64,000 nucleotides of DNA, from contig CAZBWS010000003.1 in assembly GCA_964495705.1 (NCBI GenBank), positions 1-64,000 of the forward strand, given 5' to 3'. Shown in pieces: positions 1 through 7,737 of the stretch. The notes beneath the pieces were generated by a model. The model ran no database searches. It was not told where the DNA came from and saw nothing but the letters and a program-made list of their open reading frames with translations. How positions within the stretch are numbered: the stretch's first letter is position 1; every line of letters starts with the position of its first letter. Position numbers and translations under genes: made by a program. The DNA is from CAZBWS01 sp964495705. GTDB lineage: Bacteria; Pseudomonadota; Gammaproteobacteria; HTCC5015.

Positions 1-10
1 ATGTTCAGGT

Positions 11-39
11 CCTACATCGCGGCCGGATACCGTTCCTAC
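11..39 (-). repeat. REP element beside RAYT gene
   Basis: Read on the minus strand this begins with the GTAG tetranucleotide typical of REPs recognised by RAYT transposases, followed by GAACGGTATCC and a GC-rich stem. A related copy lies on the other side of the transposase at 504-530. Orientation and head sequence are seen directly; recognition by the neighbouring transposase is inferred from the family. Confidence 0.7.
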
Positions 40-473
40 ATCCATATAGAATCCCAATGGGAATAATCTGTTATCGACTCAACTAGGCCAGCCCTTAAAG
101 GATTAGCGACGATATAGCGTGCAACAGACTTCAAATCTTCGTCTTTGCGAATCCCGTGATCATAAAATCCCTCTTGCCACTCTAATATTGAAACACGAGT
201 CGAAGAATAGCGTTTAACCGAAGCAACTAATTTATCTAATGTTTTCATCTCACCTAATTCAAACAACCAGTGGAGATGATCTGGCATCACTACAAATCTC
301 AAACTAGTGGCCCACCCCTGCTCATCCGCATAGCGGAGGCTTTGTATCAATATGCGAGCTGTATGCAGATTAGCTAAAGACTTCTCCCTATCTTTAGTAA
401 CGGTCGTGATGTGATAGTAATTACCTGCACATGAATAACGTCCTTTTCTGAGTTCTTTTCCATGTGATTTCAT
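36..473 (-). CDS. REP-associated tyrosine transposase (RAYT)
   Basis: This is a 145-residue Y1-type single-strand transposase of the IS200/IS605-related RAYT family, which binds and cleaves REP hairpins. The HUH motif is seen as PDHLHWLFE near residues 63-71. The catalytic tyrosine is probably in ARYIVANPLRAGL near residue 121, the usual family signature. The gene is intact, of normal length, and flanked by two GTAG-headed REPs (11-39 and 504-530), the expected arrangement for a domesticated RAYT. The ATG at 473 is the only reasonable start. It contains the peptide RYADEQ, a partial copy of the dispersed ATGCGGATA word. RAYTs usually do not move themselves; they are thought to spread or maintain REPs. 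Related GTAGGAGC-headed repeats at 16652 and 38146 may be clients of this or a sister enzyme. Confidence 0.88.
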   Translation of the reverse strand: MKSHGKELRKGRYSCAGNYYHITTVTKDREKSLANLHTARILIQSLRYADEQGWATSLRFVVMPDHLHWLFELGEMKTLDKLVASVKRYSSTRVSILEWQEGFYDHGIRKDEDLKSVARYIVANPLRAGLVESITDYSHWDSIWM

Positions 474-503
474 GCATTGAGTATAGACTCTGCTTCATAC
501 TTG

Positions 504-530
504 GGTATCGCGGTCGGATACCGCTCCTAC
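504..530 (-). repeat. REP element beside RAYT gene
   Basis: On the minus strand this reads GTAGGAGC and then a hairpin with arms GGTATC and GATACC. It has the same orientation and layout as the copy at 11-39, so the transposase gene is bracketed by two REPs. Confidence 0.75.
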
Positions 531-616
531 CCTATAACAAGGGAAATGTTTGTAATGATACGAAGTACAACATCATCTATTATGCATAGAAAACTCATCA
601 ACTTAGGAAGATAAAA

Positions 617-964
617 TTGAGCGTATCCATCTATTACAAATTTGATTCCTCTTATGATCTGGAAAAATCTGGCGTCTTAAAGATGATGGAAGAAAAGTGG
701 AATGATGCATTTGATAATAATCCCTACGAATCATGGACTTGGTATCAACCAAAATGTAAAAAGCGATTTTTAAGGGCTCCTGTTTATTCATATGAAGGTG
801 CCACAAAATTTCCGCCTGACAGTGAACAAGGTGCAGAAGCATTCAGAGTTTCTCTAGCTATTTTAAGTTCAATAAGAAAGAAGCTAGGTGGTGATAACTG
901 GGATGTCCACCTTGATGATGAGGACATAAAATGGAACTCTAGTGATAGTACTTTTTATCTTTAA
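617..964 (+). CDS. Hypothetical protein
   Basis: A 115-residue cytoplasmic-looking protein with no signal peptide, membrane segment or recognised domain. The TTG start at 617 is chosen because AGGAAG lies 7 nt upstream and no in-frame ATG is available before residue 23. The composition is acidic and rich in Trp and Tyr (SWTWYQP; NWDVHLDDED), resembling small orphan immunity or accessory proteins, but no function can be assigned. It is isolated on the plus strand between the RAYT gene and the copper operon and converges on copB, with an inverted repeat pair (1034-1076) between the two genes. Its codon use is more AT-rich than the copper genes, which would fit recent acquisition. Confidence 0.55.
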   Translation: MSVSIYYKFDSSYDLEKSGVLKMMEEKWNDAFDNNPYESWTWYQPKCKKRFLRAPVYSYEGATKFPPDSEQGAEAFRVSLAILSSIRKKLGGDNWDVHLDDEDIKWNSSDSTFYL

Positions 965-1033
965 AAGAGTTTTATCATCATACGAGTAAACATCTCTATA
1001 AACTGGCCAAACTAATCTGTTCATCACTACTCT

Positions 1034-1076
1034 ATGCGGATAGCCTAGAAAAGAACCTTTTCCAGCCTATCCGAAT
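1034..1076. repeat. Inverted pair of the ATGCGGATAGGCT word (pair 1)
   Basis: ATGCGGATAGCCT at 1034-1046 (12/13 to the consensus) faces AGCCTATCCGAAT at 1064-1076 (12/13). The pair can fold into a long hairpin and sits between convergent genes (617-964 and copB). There is no clear U-tract, so termination is possible but not shown. Confidence 0.75.
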
Positions 1077-1082
1077 TCATCA

Positions 1083-1883
1083 CTAAAACCAAAAATGCAG
1101 CCCAGCTACCCCAAAGGTTTCTTCTTTATCCGCTGTATTTAAATGGTTCACCCGTTCATAAGCCGCCCCAAGATAAGGCGCAAACTGGCGGTTAAATTCA
1201 TAGGCTAAACGCAAACCAAACTCTACACTCTGCAAACCCGATTCTTGATCTAACTCCGCATCACTTTGAGCATAGACATTAAATTCCAGCTCTGGCTTTA
1301 GCACCCAACGTTGGGTGAGCATCAGTTCTTTCTCTAGCTGCACTCGCACACCCAGATCACCGTCTTCACCCAGCAATAAATCGATATCGCTTTCGACAAA
1401 GTATGGCGCTGTGCCTTCAAAGCCCAGCTGCAACCAGGTTCGAGTGGGTTCTGGCTTGGCGTCGTGCACGATGCCTAATGTGCCATTCCAGTAAGGACTA
1501 AACGCGCGGCTGTAGTAGAGATCTAATTCCGATTGTTCGATGCCGTGTTTATCGGCTTCGCCCTGCCACTCCAGTGACCATTTATGCAAGTCTTTGCCCA
1601 GGGTGTATTGCATATCCCAGACGGTTAATTCTTCGTCTTTGCGATACTCCAACTCGTCTGCTTGGAAGAAGCTGATCCATGGGTCATCGGCCATCATGGC
1701 GTAGCTTTGAGGACTCAATGCCAGTACCACACCCAATACTGTCATACTGAGCGAAGCGTTAGCGTAGTCGAAGTATCTTAGATCTTTCGGCTTCACTGCG
1801 TTGCGCTCAAGATGACAATCTTTTGTATCTGTGGCGCTTTGGATGTTACGCGGCTTTTTTGAAATAAGTAGTAGCTGTTGCAT
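1083..1883 (-). CDS. copB: Copper resistance outer-membrane protein CopB
   Basis: This is a CopB/PcoB family protein, an outer-membrane beta-barrel partner of the periplasmic oxidase CopA. Family features seen are the N-terminal DDPWISFFQADELEYR segment, amphipathic strands, and a C-terminal aromatic residue (GLHFWF) typical of barrel insertion signals. The ATG at 1883 is chosen because it overlaps the copA stop (TAATG), implying translational coupling. The region before the hydrophobic core is unusually long. Residues 22-47 or so (DCHLERNAV...ASLSMTV) are the translation of a dispersed palindromic repeat (1740-1817) inserted in frame into the signal-peptide coding region. The predicted signal peptidase site would be near SPQSYA. 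Whether export survives is uncertain. Confidence 0.85.
   Translation of the reverse strand: MQQLLLISKKPRNIQSATDTKDCHLERNAVKPKDLRYFDYANASLSMTVLGVVLALSPQSYAMMADDPWISFFQADELEYRKDEELTVWDMQYTLGKDLHKWSLEWQGEADKHGIEQSELDLYYSRAFSPYWNGTLGIVHDAKPEPTRTWLQLGFEGTAPYFVESDIDLLLGEDGDLGVRVQLEKELMLTQRWVLKPELEFNVYAQSDAELDQESGLQSVEFGLRLAYEFNRQFAPYLGAAYERVNHLNTADKEETFGVAGLHFWF
1740..1817. repeat. TGTCATnCTGAG dispersed repeat inside copB
   Basis: The arms TGTCATACTGAG and CTCAAGATGACA bracket a 78-bp copy of the same repeat family found at 13828-13928 and 17668-17767. It lies in frame within the signal-peptide region of copB and is translated as CHLERNAV...LSMTV. Confidence 0.85.
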
Positions 1884-3688
1884 TACACCACCCTCACTTC
1901 GCGGAACATGCCGAACATATGAAATAACAGGTGGCAGTGGTAGGCCCAACGCCCCTTGGCATCTGCCGTGACTAGGTAGGAGACTTTACTGCCTGGCTGC
2001 ACAATTACCGTATGTTTATTGGGGATGTGATCGGGATCACCGGTTTCCAACTCACTCCACATGCCGTGCAGATGAATCGGGTGTGACATCATGGTGTCGT
2101 TGACTAGGGTAATGCGCACCCGCTCACCATAGTCCAGCATCAAGGGTTCGGCATCCGCAAACTTAATACCATTAATTGACCACATATAGCGGGACATATT
2201 GCCGGTGAGGTGCAGCTGAATTTCTCGGCTCGGCTGGCGCTTATCTTTGGTGGGATAACGATTTTTTAAATCCGAATAGCGCAGCACATAGCGACCATAT
2301 AGACGTTGATGATCACGCAAGCCAATGCCCGGATCATCCACTCGGTTTTGTGGCATTTCGGAAAGCATATCCACATGGGGGCCGAGGACGATATTGTCAT
2401 GGCTAATCTCCGCTGTGCTACCCATACCGGCTTTGCCTAGGGCCTGCTTATCCATCTTATGGCCAGCGTGTTTGCTGTGATCCATCTGTCTATGATCCAT
2501 ACCCGAGTGATTCATGCTCCCATGATCCATTTGGCCATGATTGTGATGCCCCATGCCCATATCACTATGGTCTAGGATAGGTGCTGGATCCATCTCTGGC
2601 ACATCAACCTGTTTAGCTCCATTGCTACTGAGTACACCGTGCACATAGCCACTGCGATCAATGGTTTGAGCATAGAGTGCATAGCTGCCCGCTTCGGGTT
2701 CAACAATCACATCGTAAGTTTCTGCGGGAGCGATTCTAAATTCGTCTGCGCAAACGGGCTGGATAAATTGACCGTCCGCCGCAATCACGTTCATTTTCAC
2801 GCCCATCTTCCGATTGAGAATACGGAAGTCATAAATCGTCATCGCCGCTGCGTTAATAATGCGCAGCATGGTTCGTTGACCAGGCTTAAAACTAAACTGG
2901 CTGGGCGTTTTACTGCTTTGGCCATTGAGCAAAAAGCTGTAGACCATGCCCGTGACATCGGAGATGTCCCGATCGCTCATCCGCATTTCATTCCACATAT
3001 GGCGATCATTCAAGGTGGCCTTTAAGCCCTGCTCTTTCACATCCTTAAACCATTCCGGCAAGGTGCGTTCGCGGGTGTTGTAGTAGTGACTCTTCTTTTT
3101 CAGCGTGTGGTAAACCTTGGCCGGATGCTCATCCATCCAGTCGGACAAGATCAGCGTATGTTCTTGGTCGTAGGCATAATCACCGCGATAGGCATCGGGG
3201 TCTTTGGAATCGATAATAATCGCCCCGTACATACCCTTCTGCTCCTGAAATCCCGAGTGGCTGTGATACCAATAGGTGCCGCTTTGCTTAACCTCAAAAC
3301 TGTATTCAAATACTTCCCCCGGTTTGATGCCGACAAAGCTAAGACCAGGAACGCCATCCATGTCTGTAGGCAGCAAAATGCCATGCCAGTGAATCGAAGT
3401 GTCCGCAAGCAAGTTATTCTTTACCCGCAGAGTGACTCGCTCTCCTTCCTGCCAACGCAAAGTAGGAGCAGGCAAAGAACCATTAACCATATAGGCCTTG
3501 GATTCCTTACCCGTAATATTGACCCCATGTTGATCGATCACTAAATCGAAAAATCGGCCCTTAAGTTCAGGTATGCGGATAGGCTGGGACAGCGCCTTTA
3601 TTGGAATAGCGGTTAAAGCCAAAGCACTGAGTGCTCCGCCCATAAACTGTCTACGCGACAGTGTTAATTCATTCGTTTCTTTTTTCAT
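1883..3688 (-). CDS. copA: Multicopper oxidase, copper resistance protein CopA
   Basis: This is a 601-residue PcoA/CopA multicopper oxidase, a periplasmic Cu(I)-oxidising and copper-sequestering protein. A twin-arginine signal is visible (LSRRQFMGG followed by a hydrophobic stretch), so it is exported folded. The copper ligands appear as IHWHG and WYHSHSG in the N-terminal cupredoxin domain and as HPIHLHG and HCHLLFHMFGMF at the C terminus. A Met/His-rich copper-binding segment (MGMGHHNHGQMDHGS onward) lies around residues 375-420. The ATG at 3688 gives a standard Tat leader. The gene is cotranscribed with copB (stop/start overlap) and lies downstream of a CopL-like gene. An exact 13-mer of the dispersed word (3573-3585) encodes QPIRI just after the signal peptide. 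Confidence 0.95.
   Translation of the reverse strand: MKKETNELTLSRRQFMGGALSALALTAIPIKALSQPIRIPELKGRFFDLVIDQHGVNITGKESKAYMVNGSLPAPTLRWQEGERVTLRVKNNLLADTSIHWHGILLPTDMDGVPGLSFVGIKPGEVFEYSFEVKQSGTYWYHSHSGFQEQKGMYGAIIIDSKDPDAYRGDYAYDQEHTLILSDWMDEHPAKVYHTLKKKSHYYNTRERTLPEWFKDVKEQGLKATLNDRHMWNEMRMSDRDISDVTGMVYSFLLNGQSSKTPSQFSFKPGQRTMLRIINAAAMTIYDFRILNRKMGVKMNVIAADGQFIQPVCADEFRIAPAETYDVIVEPEAGSYALYAQTIDRSGYVHGVLSSNGAKQVDVPEMDPAPILDHSDMGMGHHNHGQMDHGSMNHSGMDHRQMDHSKHAGHKMDKQALGKAGMGSTAEISHDNIVLGPHVDMLSEMPQNRVDDPGIGLRDHQRLYGRYVLRYSDLKNRYPTKDKRQPSREIQLHLTGNMSRYMWSINGIKFADAEPLMLDYGERVRITLVNDTMMSHPIHLHGMWSELETGDPDHIPNKHTVIVQPGSKVSYLVTADAKGRWAYHCHLLFHMFGMFREVRVV
3573..3585 (+). repeat. Exact ATGCGGATAGGCT word within copA
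   Basis: A perfect 13/13 copy of the dispersed word. It is unpaired and lies inside the copA coding sequence, where the antisense reading gives Q-P-I-R-I. Confidence 0.8.
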
Positions 3689-3741
3689 TACTTAATACCA
3701 TTGGATTAATCCACCGCTGCTATAGCGGGATGAATGAGGTA

Positions 3742-4068
3742 TTAAGCAAATATGGGAGGTCGCTGTAGGGTGCCGATATCTCGGTCACTCATTGGGGGGG
3801 AATAGACTTTGATATTGCTGTCTGGATCAAAACTGGCGAACCAACTTTGCTCCGCGCTAAAAATTGAACTCATCACACAGTTGCCGCAATCTTCCACACA
3901 GCAGGGCATAGTGTCCTGAGCTTCTTGATCCGCTTGATGGCAGGGAGGAGTACTAAGGCTAACTTCATTTTCTGCTACCGTGGGCAACACCAACATCTGC
4001 CCAGCCAAGCTCACATGGCTGACCAGCAAAAGTATTAGCAAACCACAGATTGCGCGAATTCGTCTCAT
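3742..4068 (-). CDS. CopL-like cysteine-rich secreted protein
   Basis: A 108-residue exported protein with an N-terminal signal (MRRIRAICGLLILLLVSHVSLAG) and a cysteine cluster, TPPCHQAD...MPCCVEDCGNC, suited to metal binding. Its position directly upstream of copA-copB matches CopL of Xanthomonas copLAB operons, where CopL is needed for copper induction. The similarity is in layout and Cys pattern rather than strong sequence recall, so the assignment is tentative. The ATG at 4068 is preferred over a TTG 18 nt further out because AAAAGAGAG precedes it and the signal peptide then begins normally. An intrinsic terminator (4085-4123) upstream isolates the copper operon from the leftward hydrolase transcript. 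Confidence 0.6.
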   Translation of the reverse strand: MRRIRAICGLLILLLVSHVSLAGQMLVLPTVAENEVSLSTPPCHQADQEAQDTMPCCVEDCGNCVMSSIFSAEQSWFASFDPDSNIKVYSPPMSDRDIGTLQRPPIFA

Positions 4069-4084
4069 CTCTCTTTTATAAGCC

Positions 4085-4123
4085 AAAAAAATCTAGCTCG
4101 CCAGTATTAACGAGCTAGATTTT
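4085..4123 (-). terminator. Intrinsic terminator ahead of the copper operon
   Basis: A perfect 10-bp stem (ATCTAGCTCG at 4091-4100, CGAGCTAGAT at 4111-4120) is followed, in the leftward direction, by a run of six T (4085-4090 read on the minus strand). It would end transcription from the hydrolase and the decayed epimerase before copL. Confidence 0.8.
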
Positions 4124-4151
4124 AGAGGGCTGTACAGAGTGAAAGTTCCAG

Positions 4152-4816
4152 TTACAGCATTCCCAACTGGCGATAGCCCTTCACCACTTCGGTCAAGGTA
4201 TCATCGACGCTGTGCAAAGGCTGAAAGTCGAATTGCTGTTTGGCTTTATCGGCACTGCAAATCCAGTGCTCCGACGTACCTTCAATCACCTTGTTCATGG
4301 ACAGGGGCATTTCTGTATTCGTCCACTCGCCGATGTAATCCATGCCCGTACCCACAACATTCAAAATCGGCTTAGGTATGGTGAGGCTAAGCGGCTTGCG
4401 CTTGCCCATAGCCATTTTTCACCCAGTTCTTTCCAGCTTACGGTTTGTTCAAAGGCGCTAAAATAGATGCCTTGACCATCGCCTTGATCTGTTGCCGTGA
4501 TGCGTTCACCGCGCTTGACGATCTCCACCATCAAGCGCGCTAGGTCTTTATAGGGCGAAACCGGCTGAACCTTGTCTGCCTCTACCGGCTTACTCAAGGT
4601 TTTGCGCGGTCCCGTTGCAGCCAATGAAGACACCGCCAGCACCACAGGCTTGGTAGGATAGATCACCCTTGGCTAATTCCACGCCGAGTTTTTCCAAGGG
4701 TGCAGTATTGCTAGTCGTGCACACTAGGCAGCGCACCTCGTAATCCAACTCTAATAGATGTGCTACTAGCGCCTTACCAATAAAACCCGATGCGCCGGTA
4801 ACTAATACTTTTTCAT
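4152..4816 (-). pseudogene. Decayed NAD-dependent epimerase/dehydratase (SDR)
   Basis: The start at 4816 gives MKKVLVTGASGFIGKALVAH, an extended-SDR Rossmann motif (GxxGxxG), and the frame continues to about GDLSYQ. The homologous sequence then moves to a second frame containing VSSLAATGPR and VSPYKDLARLMVE, and to a third ending in VVKGYRQLGML near 4152. At least two frameshifts are needed to join the parts. About 50 residues expected between the cofactor-binding strands and the SSLAATGPR strand are missing, so there are deletions as well. It begins 4 bp after the hydrolase gene ends, so it was probably the second gene of that operon. Sequencing error could explain one frameshift but not the deletions. 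Confidence 0.82.
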
Positions 4817-4820
4817 TTGC

Positions 4821-5849
4821 TTACTTCTCATGTTTTTCTAGCCAATCCACATAGACTGGCCAAGTTTCTGTGCGAGCATTTTTACCCATGATTAAATCGT
4901 CATGGCCATAGTCTTTCTGTTGACCAAAGGCCTGACCGAAAACAATATGCTCGGTGCCAAAACGCGCTGCGGCAACGGGTGGGCATTGAATATCTGCGCT
5001 ACCCGCTACGGATAAAACGGGGAAGCCATAACCTTGCTGTTTCAGCCTATCCGCATAGATGCTGCCATCGATAGATTTTAAACCTGTGCCATCAATCGCT
5101 TGGGCTAAGTCCATCATTACCTTGCCACTCACAGGATGCAGGGCAATCGCCGCCATTTTTCGATACAACGCTCTATTCACATTACTAGGATTAACTAGCA
5201 CAGGATCAATCGCTTTGACGGTAAACTTAGCACCCAAACTAGAGGCCGCCGATACCCAATGCACAGGAATGATAGGTAGAAACTTCCCCAATGGCTTAAT
5301 TTTTATCAACTGGTGAAATATAGACGGACTATCACTGTAGTCTAATGTTGAGCCCAGTGTCATTGCGCTTTTAATACGGATATCCTGTAATGCGGCTCTT
5401 GCCAGCAATAATAAGCCGCCCATACTGTGACCAATGTAGTGGAGCTGCTTTTTGCCCGTGTTCTCCAACACTACATCTATCGCTGCATCTAAATCCTGAT
5501 GACAGTAGTCGTTAAAACCCCAGCCCCATTTTTTATCCGACGTTGCCGGTTTTTCACTGCGGCCGTGACCGCGTAAATCGGCAGCAAAAACATCATAACC
5601 CTGCTTTACCAAATGCTGAGTTAAAGAAACATCGGGCTCGGTGTCAAAGGACCAACGATTGGCCCCCAAGCCATGGCACAATAAAACAGGGTGATTTTTA
5701 GCGCCGCCGCTACTGTACTGAGTAACGGCTATTTTCCAACCATCTAAAGTAGTAGCGAAATGCACGGCCTCGCTACTTTCCTGGGCTTTCCAACGGCGTA
5801 GCCGTGCTAAGTCACCTTTATCTACATATTGGTCAGACAGTGTCGCCAT
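4821..5849 (-). CDS. Alpha/beta hydrolase
   Basis: A 342-residue alpha/beta-hydrolase fold protein without a signal peptide. The oxyanion region is seen as LLCHGLGANRWSFD and the nucleophile elbow as GHSMGG. The acid is probably the Asp of SADIQCPP and the histidine that of DYGHDDL near the C terminus, completing the Ser-Asp-His triad. DLRGHGRS is the conserved segment after strand 4. Substrate is unknown; lipase, esterase and hydrolytic dehalogenase-like enzymes share these features. It is followed within 5 bp by the decayed epimerase, suggesting a former two-gene operon. An exact 13-mer of the dispersed word (5044-5056) encodes YADRL in this protein. Confidence 0.85.
   Translation of the reverse strand: MATLSDQYVDKGDLARLRRWKAQESSEAVHFATTLDGWKIAVTQYSSGGAKNHPVLLCHGLGANRWSFDTEPDVSLTQHLVKQGYDVFAADLRGHGRSEKPATSDKKWGWGFNDYCHQDLDAAIDVVLENTGKKQLHYIGHSMGGLLLLARAALQDIRIKSAMTLGSTLDYSDSPSIFHQLIKIKPLGKFLPIIPVHWVSAASSLGAKFTVKAIDPVLVNPSNVNRALYRKMAAIALHPVSGKVMMDLAQAIDGTGLKSIDGSIYADRLKQQGYGFPVLSVAGSADIQCPPVAAARFGTEHIVFGQAFGQQKDYGHDDLIMGKNARTETWPVYVDWLEKHEK
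5044..5056 (-). repeat. Exact ATGCGGATAGGCT word within the hydrolase gene
   Basis: A perfect 13/13 copy (AGCCTATCCGCAT on the plus strand), unpaired and in frame as Y-A-D-R-L. Confidence 0.8.
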
Positions 5850-5965
5850 TATCGAAGCCTTAAAAAAATAAGCAAGACTTACATATTAAGGGTGATATAT
5901 AAAATTACAATGTCTGAGAACAACGGTTATGCAAAATTGTGATCTACAGTTAGATTTTGGCGGCT

Positions 5966-6439
5966 TTAATGAAGATTAGTTTGCGTTTTAATCAGCGCTT
6001 GCATCGCCTTCCAGCGCTGAGGATAACGCCAATCTTGCGCAACAACATCTTCTAAGCGAAGCCAACTAATACGGCTAACTTCTATCATTCCAGATAAAGG
6101 AACAGAATAACTAGAATGATATTGTTCTGGCTTTAGGTTACAGCTGAATAAGTAAAAGCCATTATCTTGCTGGGAAAGCAAAGCGCCTACGTTAACGACT
6201 ACACCCAGCTCTTCCTGAGTTTCTCGTGCCGCAGTACACTGAGCACTCTCCCCTTGCGCCGCCGTTCCTCCGGGCAGATTCCACTTATCTTTTTTGCGGT
6301 GACGAGCAGCGAGAAATTGGTCACCATGCATAATCAAGCAACCCGCATTACCCACTAGCTCTGAAGGAATATTACAAGCTGTTCGCGTTGAACAAGCTAT
6401 AATAAAACTGCTCAGGAAGAGCAGTGTCAGTATTTTCAT
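5966..6439 (-). CDS. Nudix hydrolase, predicted lipoprotein
   Basis: A 157-residue Nudix protein. The box GX5EX7REUXEEXGU is complete: GTAAQGESAQ...ARETQEELGV, around residues 58-79. WNLPGG precedes it. The N terminus, MKILTLLFLSSFIIAC, is a convincing lipoprotein signal with lipobox IIAC, so the mature enzyme should be membrane-anchored in the periplasm. This is unusual because most Nudix enzymes act on cytoplasmic nucleotides. The gene overlaps the upstream secreted-protein gene by ATGA, implying coupled translation and a shared envelope role. The substrate cannot be predicted. Confidence 0.82.
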   Translation of the reverse strand: MKILTLLFLSSFIIACSTRTACNIPSELVGNAGCLIMHGDQFLAARHRKKDKWNLPGGTAAQGESAQCTAARETQEELGVVVNVGALLSQQDNGFYLFSCNLKPEQYHSSYSVPLSGMIEVSRISWLRLEDVVAQDWRYPQRWKAMQALIKTQTNLH

Positions 6440-6816
6440 AGATCGAGTAATTCGTCGATACTGCTAGAAACGCCTGCAGATTGTTGAACGGGCACACTAG
6501 AAAGGTCAATATTTAAGCTACAGTCCTTTTCCACTTCTGCTATATCGTACTCCATATCAACGACTTTGCTACTTTGTACGCGCGTCTCATACCAATAGGC
6601 ATCACGGTCTAACTTAACTTCGTCAAAGCTTAAGGCATGCTCGCGCAATAAAGCACTTATGATTTGATTATTGTGCGCCTGCTCATTATCCCAGCCCGCC
6701 TTATTCACGCAGCGCTGAAGACCGCGAATCGTTGTATATTCGTCTACTGAATAATTAAACAGTTCTGCCTGTGCCCCAACAGATACTGCCAGTAATAGTA
6801 ATAGCCTAGCCTGCAT
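6436..6816 (-). CDS. Small secreted protein of unknown function
   Basis: A 126-residue protein with a clear Sec signal peptide (MQARLLLLLAVSVGAQA, cleavage before ELFNY). The mature part has two cysteines (LQRCVNK and EKDCSLN) that could form a disulfide, and an acidic C terminus. No domain is recognised. The stop overlaps the start of the Nudix lipoprotein (ATGA), so the two are translationally coupled and probably act together in the envelope. Confidence 0.65.
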   Translation of the reverse strand: MQARLLLLLAVSVGAQAELFNYSVDEYTTIRGLQRCVNKAGWDNEQAHNNQIISALLREHALSFDEVKLDRDAYWYETRVQSSKVVDMEYDIAEVEKDCSLNIDLSSVPVQQSAGVSSSIDELLDL

Positions 6817-6895
6817 GTCTTACTCCTTAAAAAACTACCATCCCTCGCTTTTTTTATGCAGGCTATCGGTCAAAAGGCCAAATATCTAGGTCAAT

Positions 6896-7351
6896 TTAGA
6901 CTGATTTAATATTTTGTCCTGTATTCTCAAGCATATATTGGTAATCATCCCACTCAGGATCATCTTTATAGCCAATATTAATCTGATGCTTTTCGTGATT
7001 GCCCAAAGCTTGGTTGAGTAAGTCGATAACCTGCTTAGTATCACAGCAATAGGCCGACCACTCTTTCATTCCATTATGTAAGTAGATACTGTAGAAAATG
7101 CATAAGCCCTTGCCTTCTAATACATCAAATAAAGTTTGCTCTAAAGCCTGCATATTTTGATGTAACTGCTTATCAGGCATACCCGCCGTATTGGCTGGTT
7201 CAAACTCCCAGGTAATGCGGATAACGCTGGAGTGGGACTTAAGGCCGATCAAATCATTCAGTTGATTGCGCCCGCGAATAAACACGGGCAAACCATCACG
7301 CTCAGCCTCGGCTGCAAACCAAGTATCATTGATTGTATAATCACTCGCCAT
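6896..7351 (-). CDS. DUF695 family protein
   Basis: A cytoplasmic protein of about 151 residues resembling DUF695: an N-terminal FIRGRNQLNDL strand region, ITWEFEP, then ALEQTLFDVLEGKGLCIFYSIYLHNGMKEWSAYC. The function of the family is not established. The ATG at 7351 is chosen over a GTG at 7360 because AAGGTG lies 6 nt upstream of it. The gene overlaps the end of the DUF2750 gene by 11 bp in another frame, so the two probably form one transcript. The pairing suggests a shared, unknown role. Confidence 0.7.
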   Translation of the reverse strand: MASDYTINDTWFAAEAERDGLPVFIRGRNQLNDLIGLKSHSSVIRITWEFEPANTAGMPDKQLHQNMQALEQTLFDVLEGKGLCIFYSIYLHNGMKEWSAYCCDTKQVIDLLNQALGNHEKHQINIGYKDDPEWDDYQYMLENTGQNIKSV

Positions 7352-7706
7352 TTTCATCACCTTGGTAGTTTGCTTCTACTTTTTCATAGAGTTCATAGGC
7401 ATCAAAATCAAAACCCTCACCACTATCACCCTGCCAATTTAAACCGGCTAATAAGCCGTCCCTGTCTAAACCCGGCAGCCACTTTTCTGCAAAAGTTTTC
7501 CACTCTACTTTTAAAATAGAAAAACTAGCATAGCCTGGTGCACTCTTAATAAACGCTTGCGCCTTTTCTTCTGAAGACCAAAAAGGCATCGTTTTTTCAC
7601 CTTCCACGTTTTCAGTACTGGGTATGCCCGCAGTATCTTGAATCGTGAAAATAGCATCTGCTTCTAATATTTCAGAATAAGCTGTTAGTAGAACTTCTTC
7701 AGACAT
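7341..7706 (-). CDS. DUF2750 family protein
   Basis: A 121-residue cytoplasmic protein with the DUF2750 signature: PFWSSEEKAQAFI in the middle and WLPGLDRDGLLAGLNWQG near residues 80-97. This family is common in gammaproteobacteria and has no known function. It has no signal peptide or membrane segment. It is first in a two-gene unit with the DUF695 gene, which it overlaps. Confidence 0.75.
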   Translation of the reverse strand: MSEEVLLTAYSEILEADAIFTIQDTAGIPSTENVEGEKTMPFWSSEEKAQAFIKSAPGYASFSILKVEWKTFAEKWLPGLDRDGLLAGLNWQGDSGEGFDFDAYELYEKVEANYQGDENGE

Positions 7707-7737
7707 CGATATAAACCCTTAATAAAACAACTGAAAA

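Noticed and set aside
603..842. Minus-strand open frame of 79 codons overlapping the gene at 617-964
   Set aside because: The plus-strand frame is longer, has a ribosome-binding site and a more protein-like composition.
2639..3544. Plus-strand open frames opposite copA
   Set aside because: They lie antisense to a well-supported multicopper oxidase, have no ribosome-binding sites and show no recognisable protein features.
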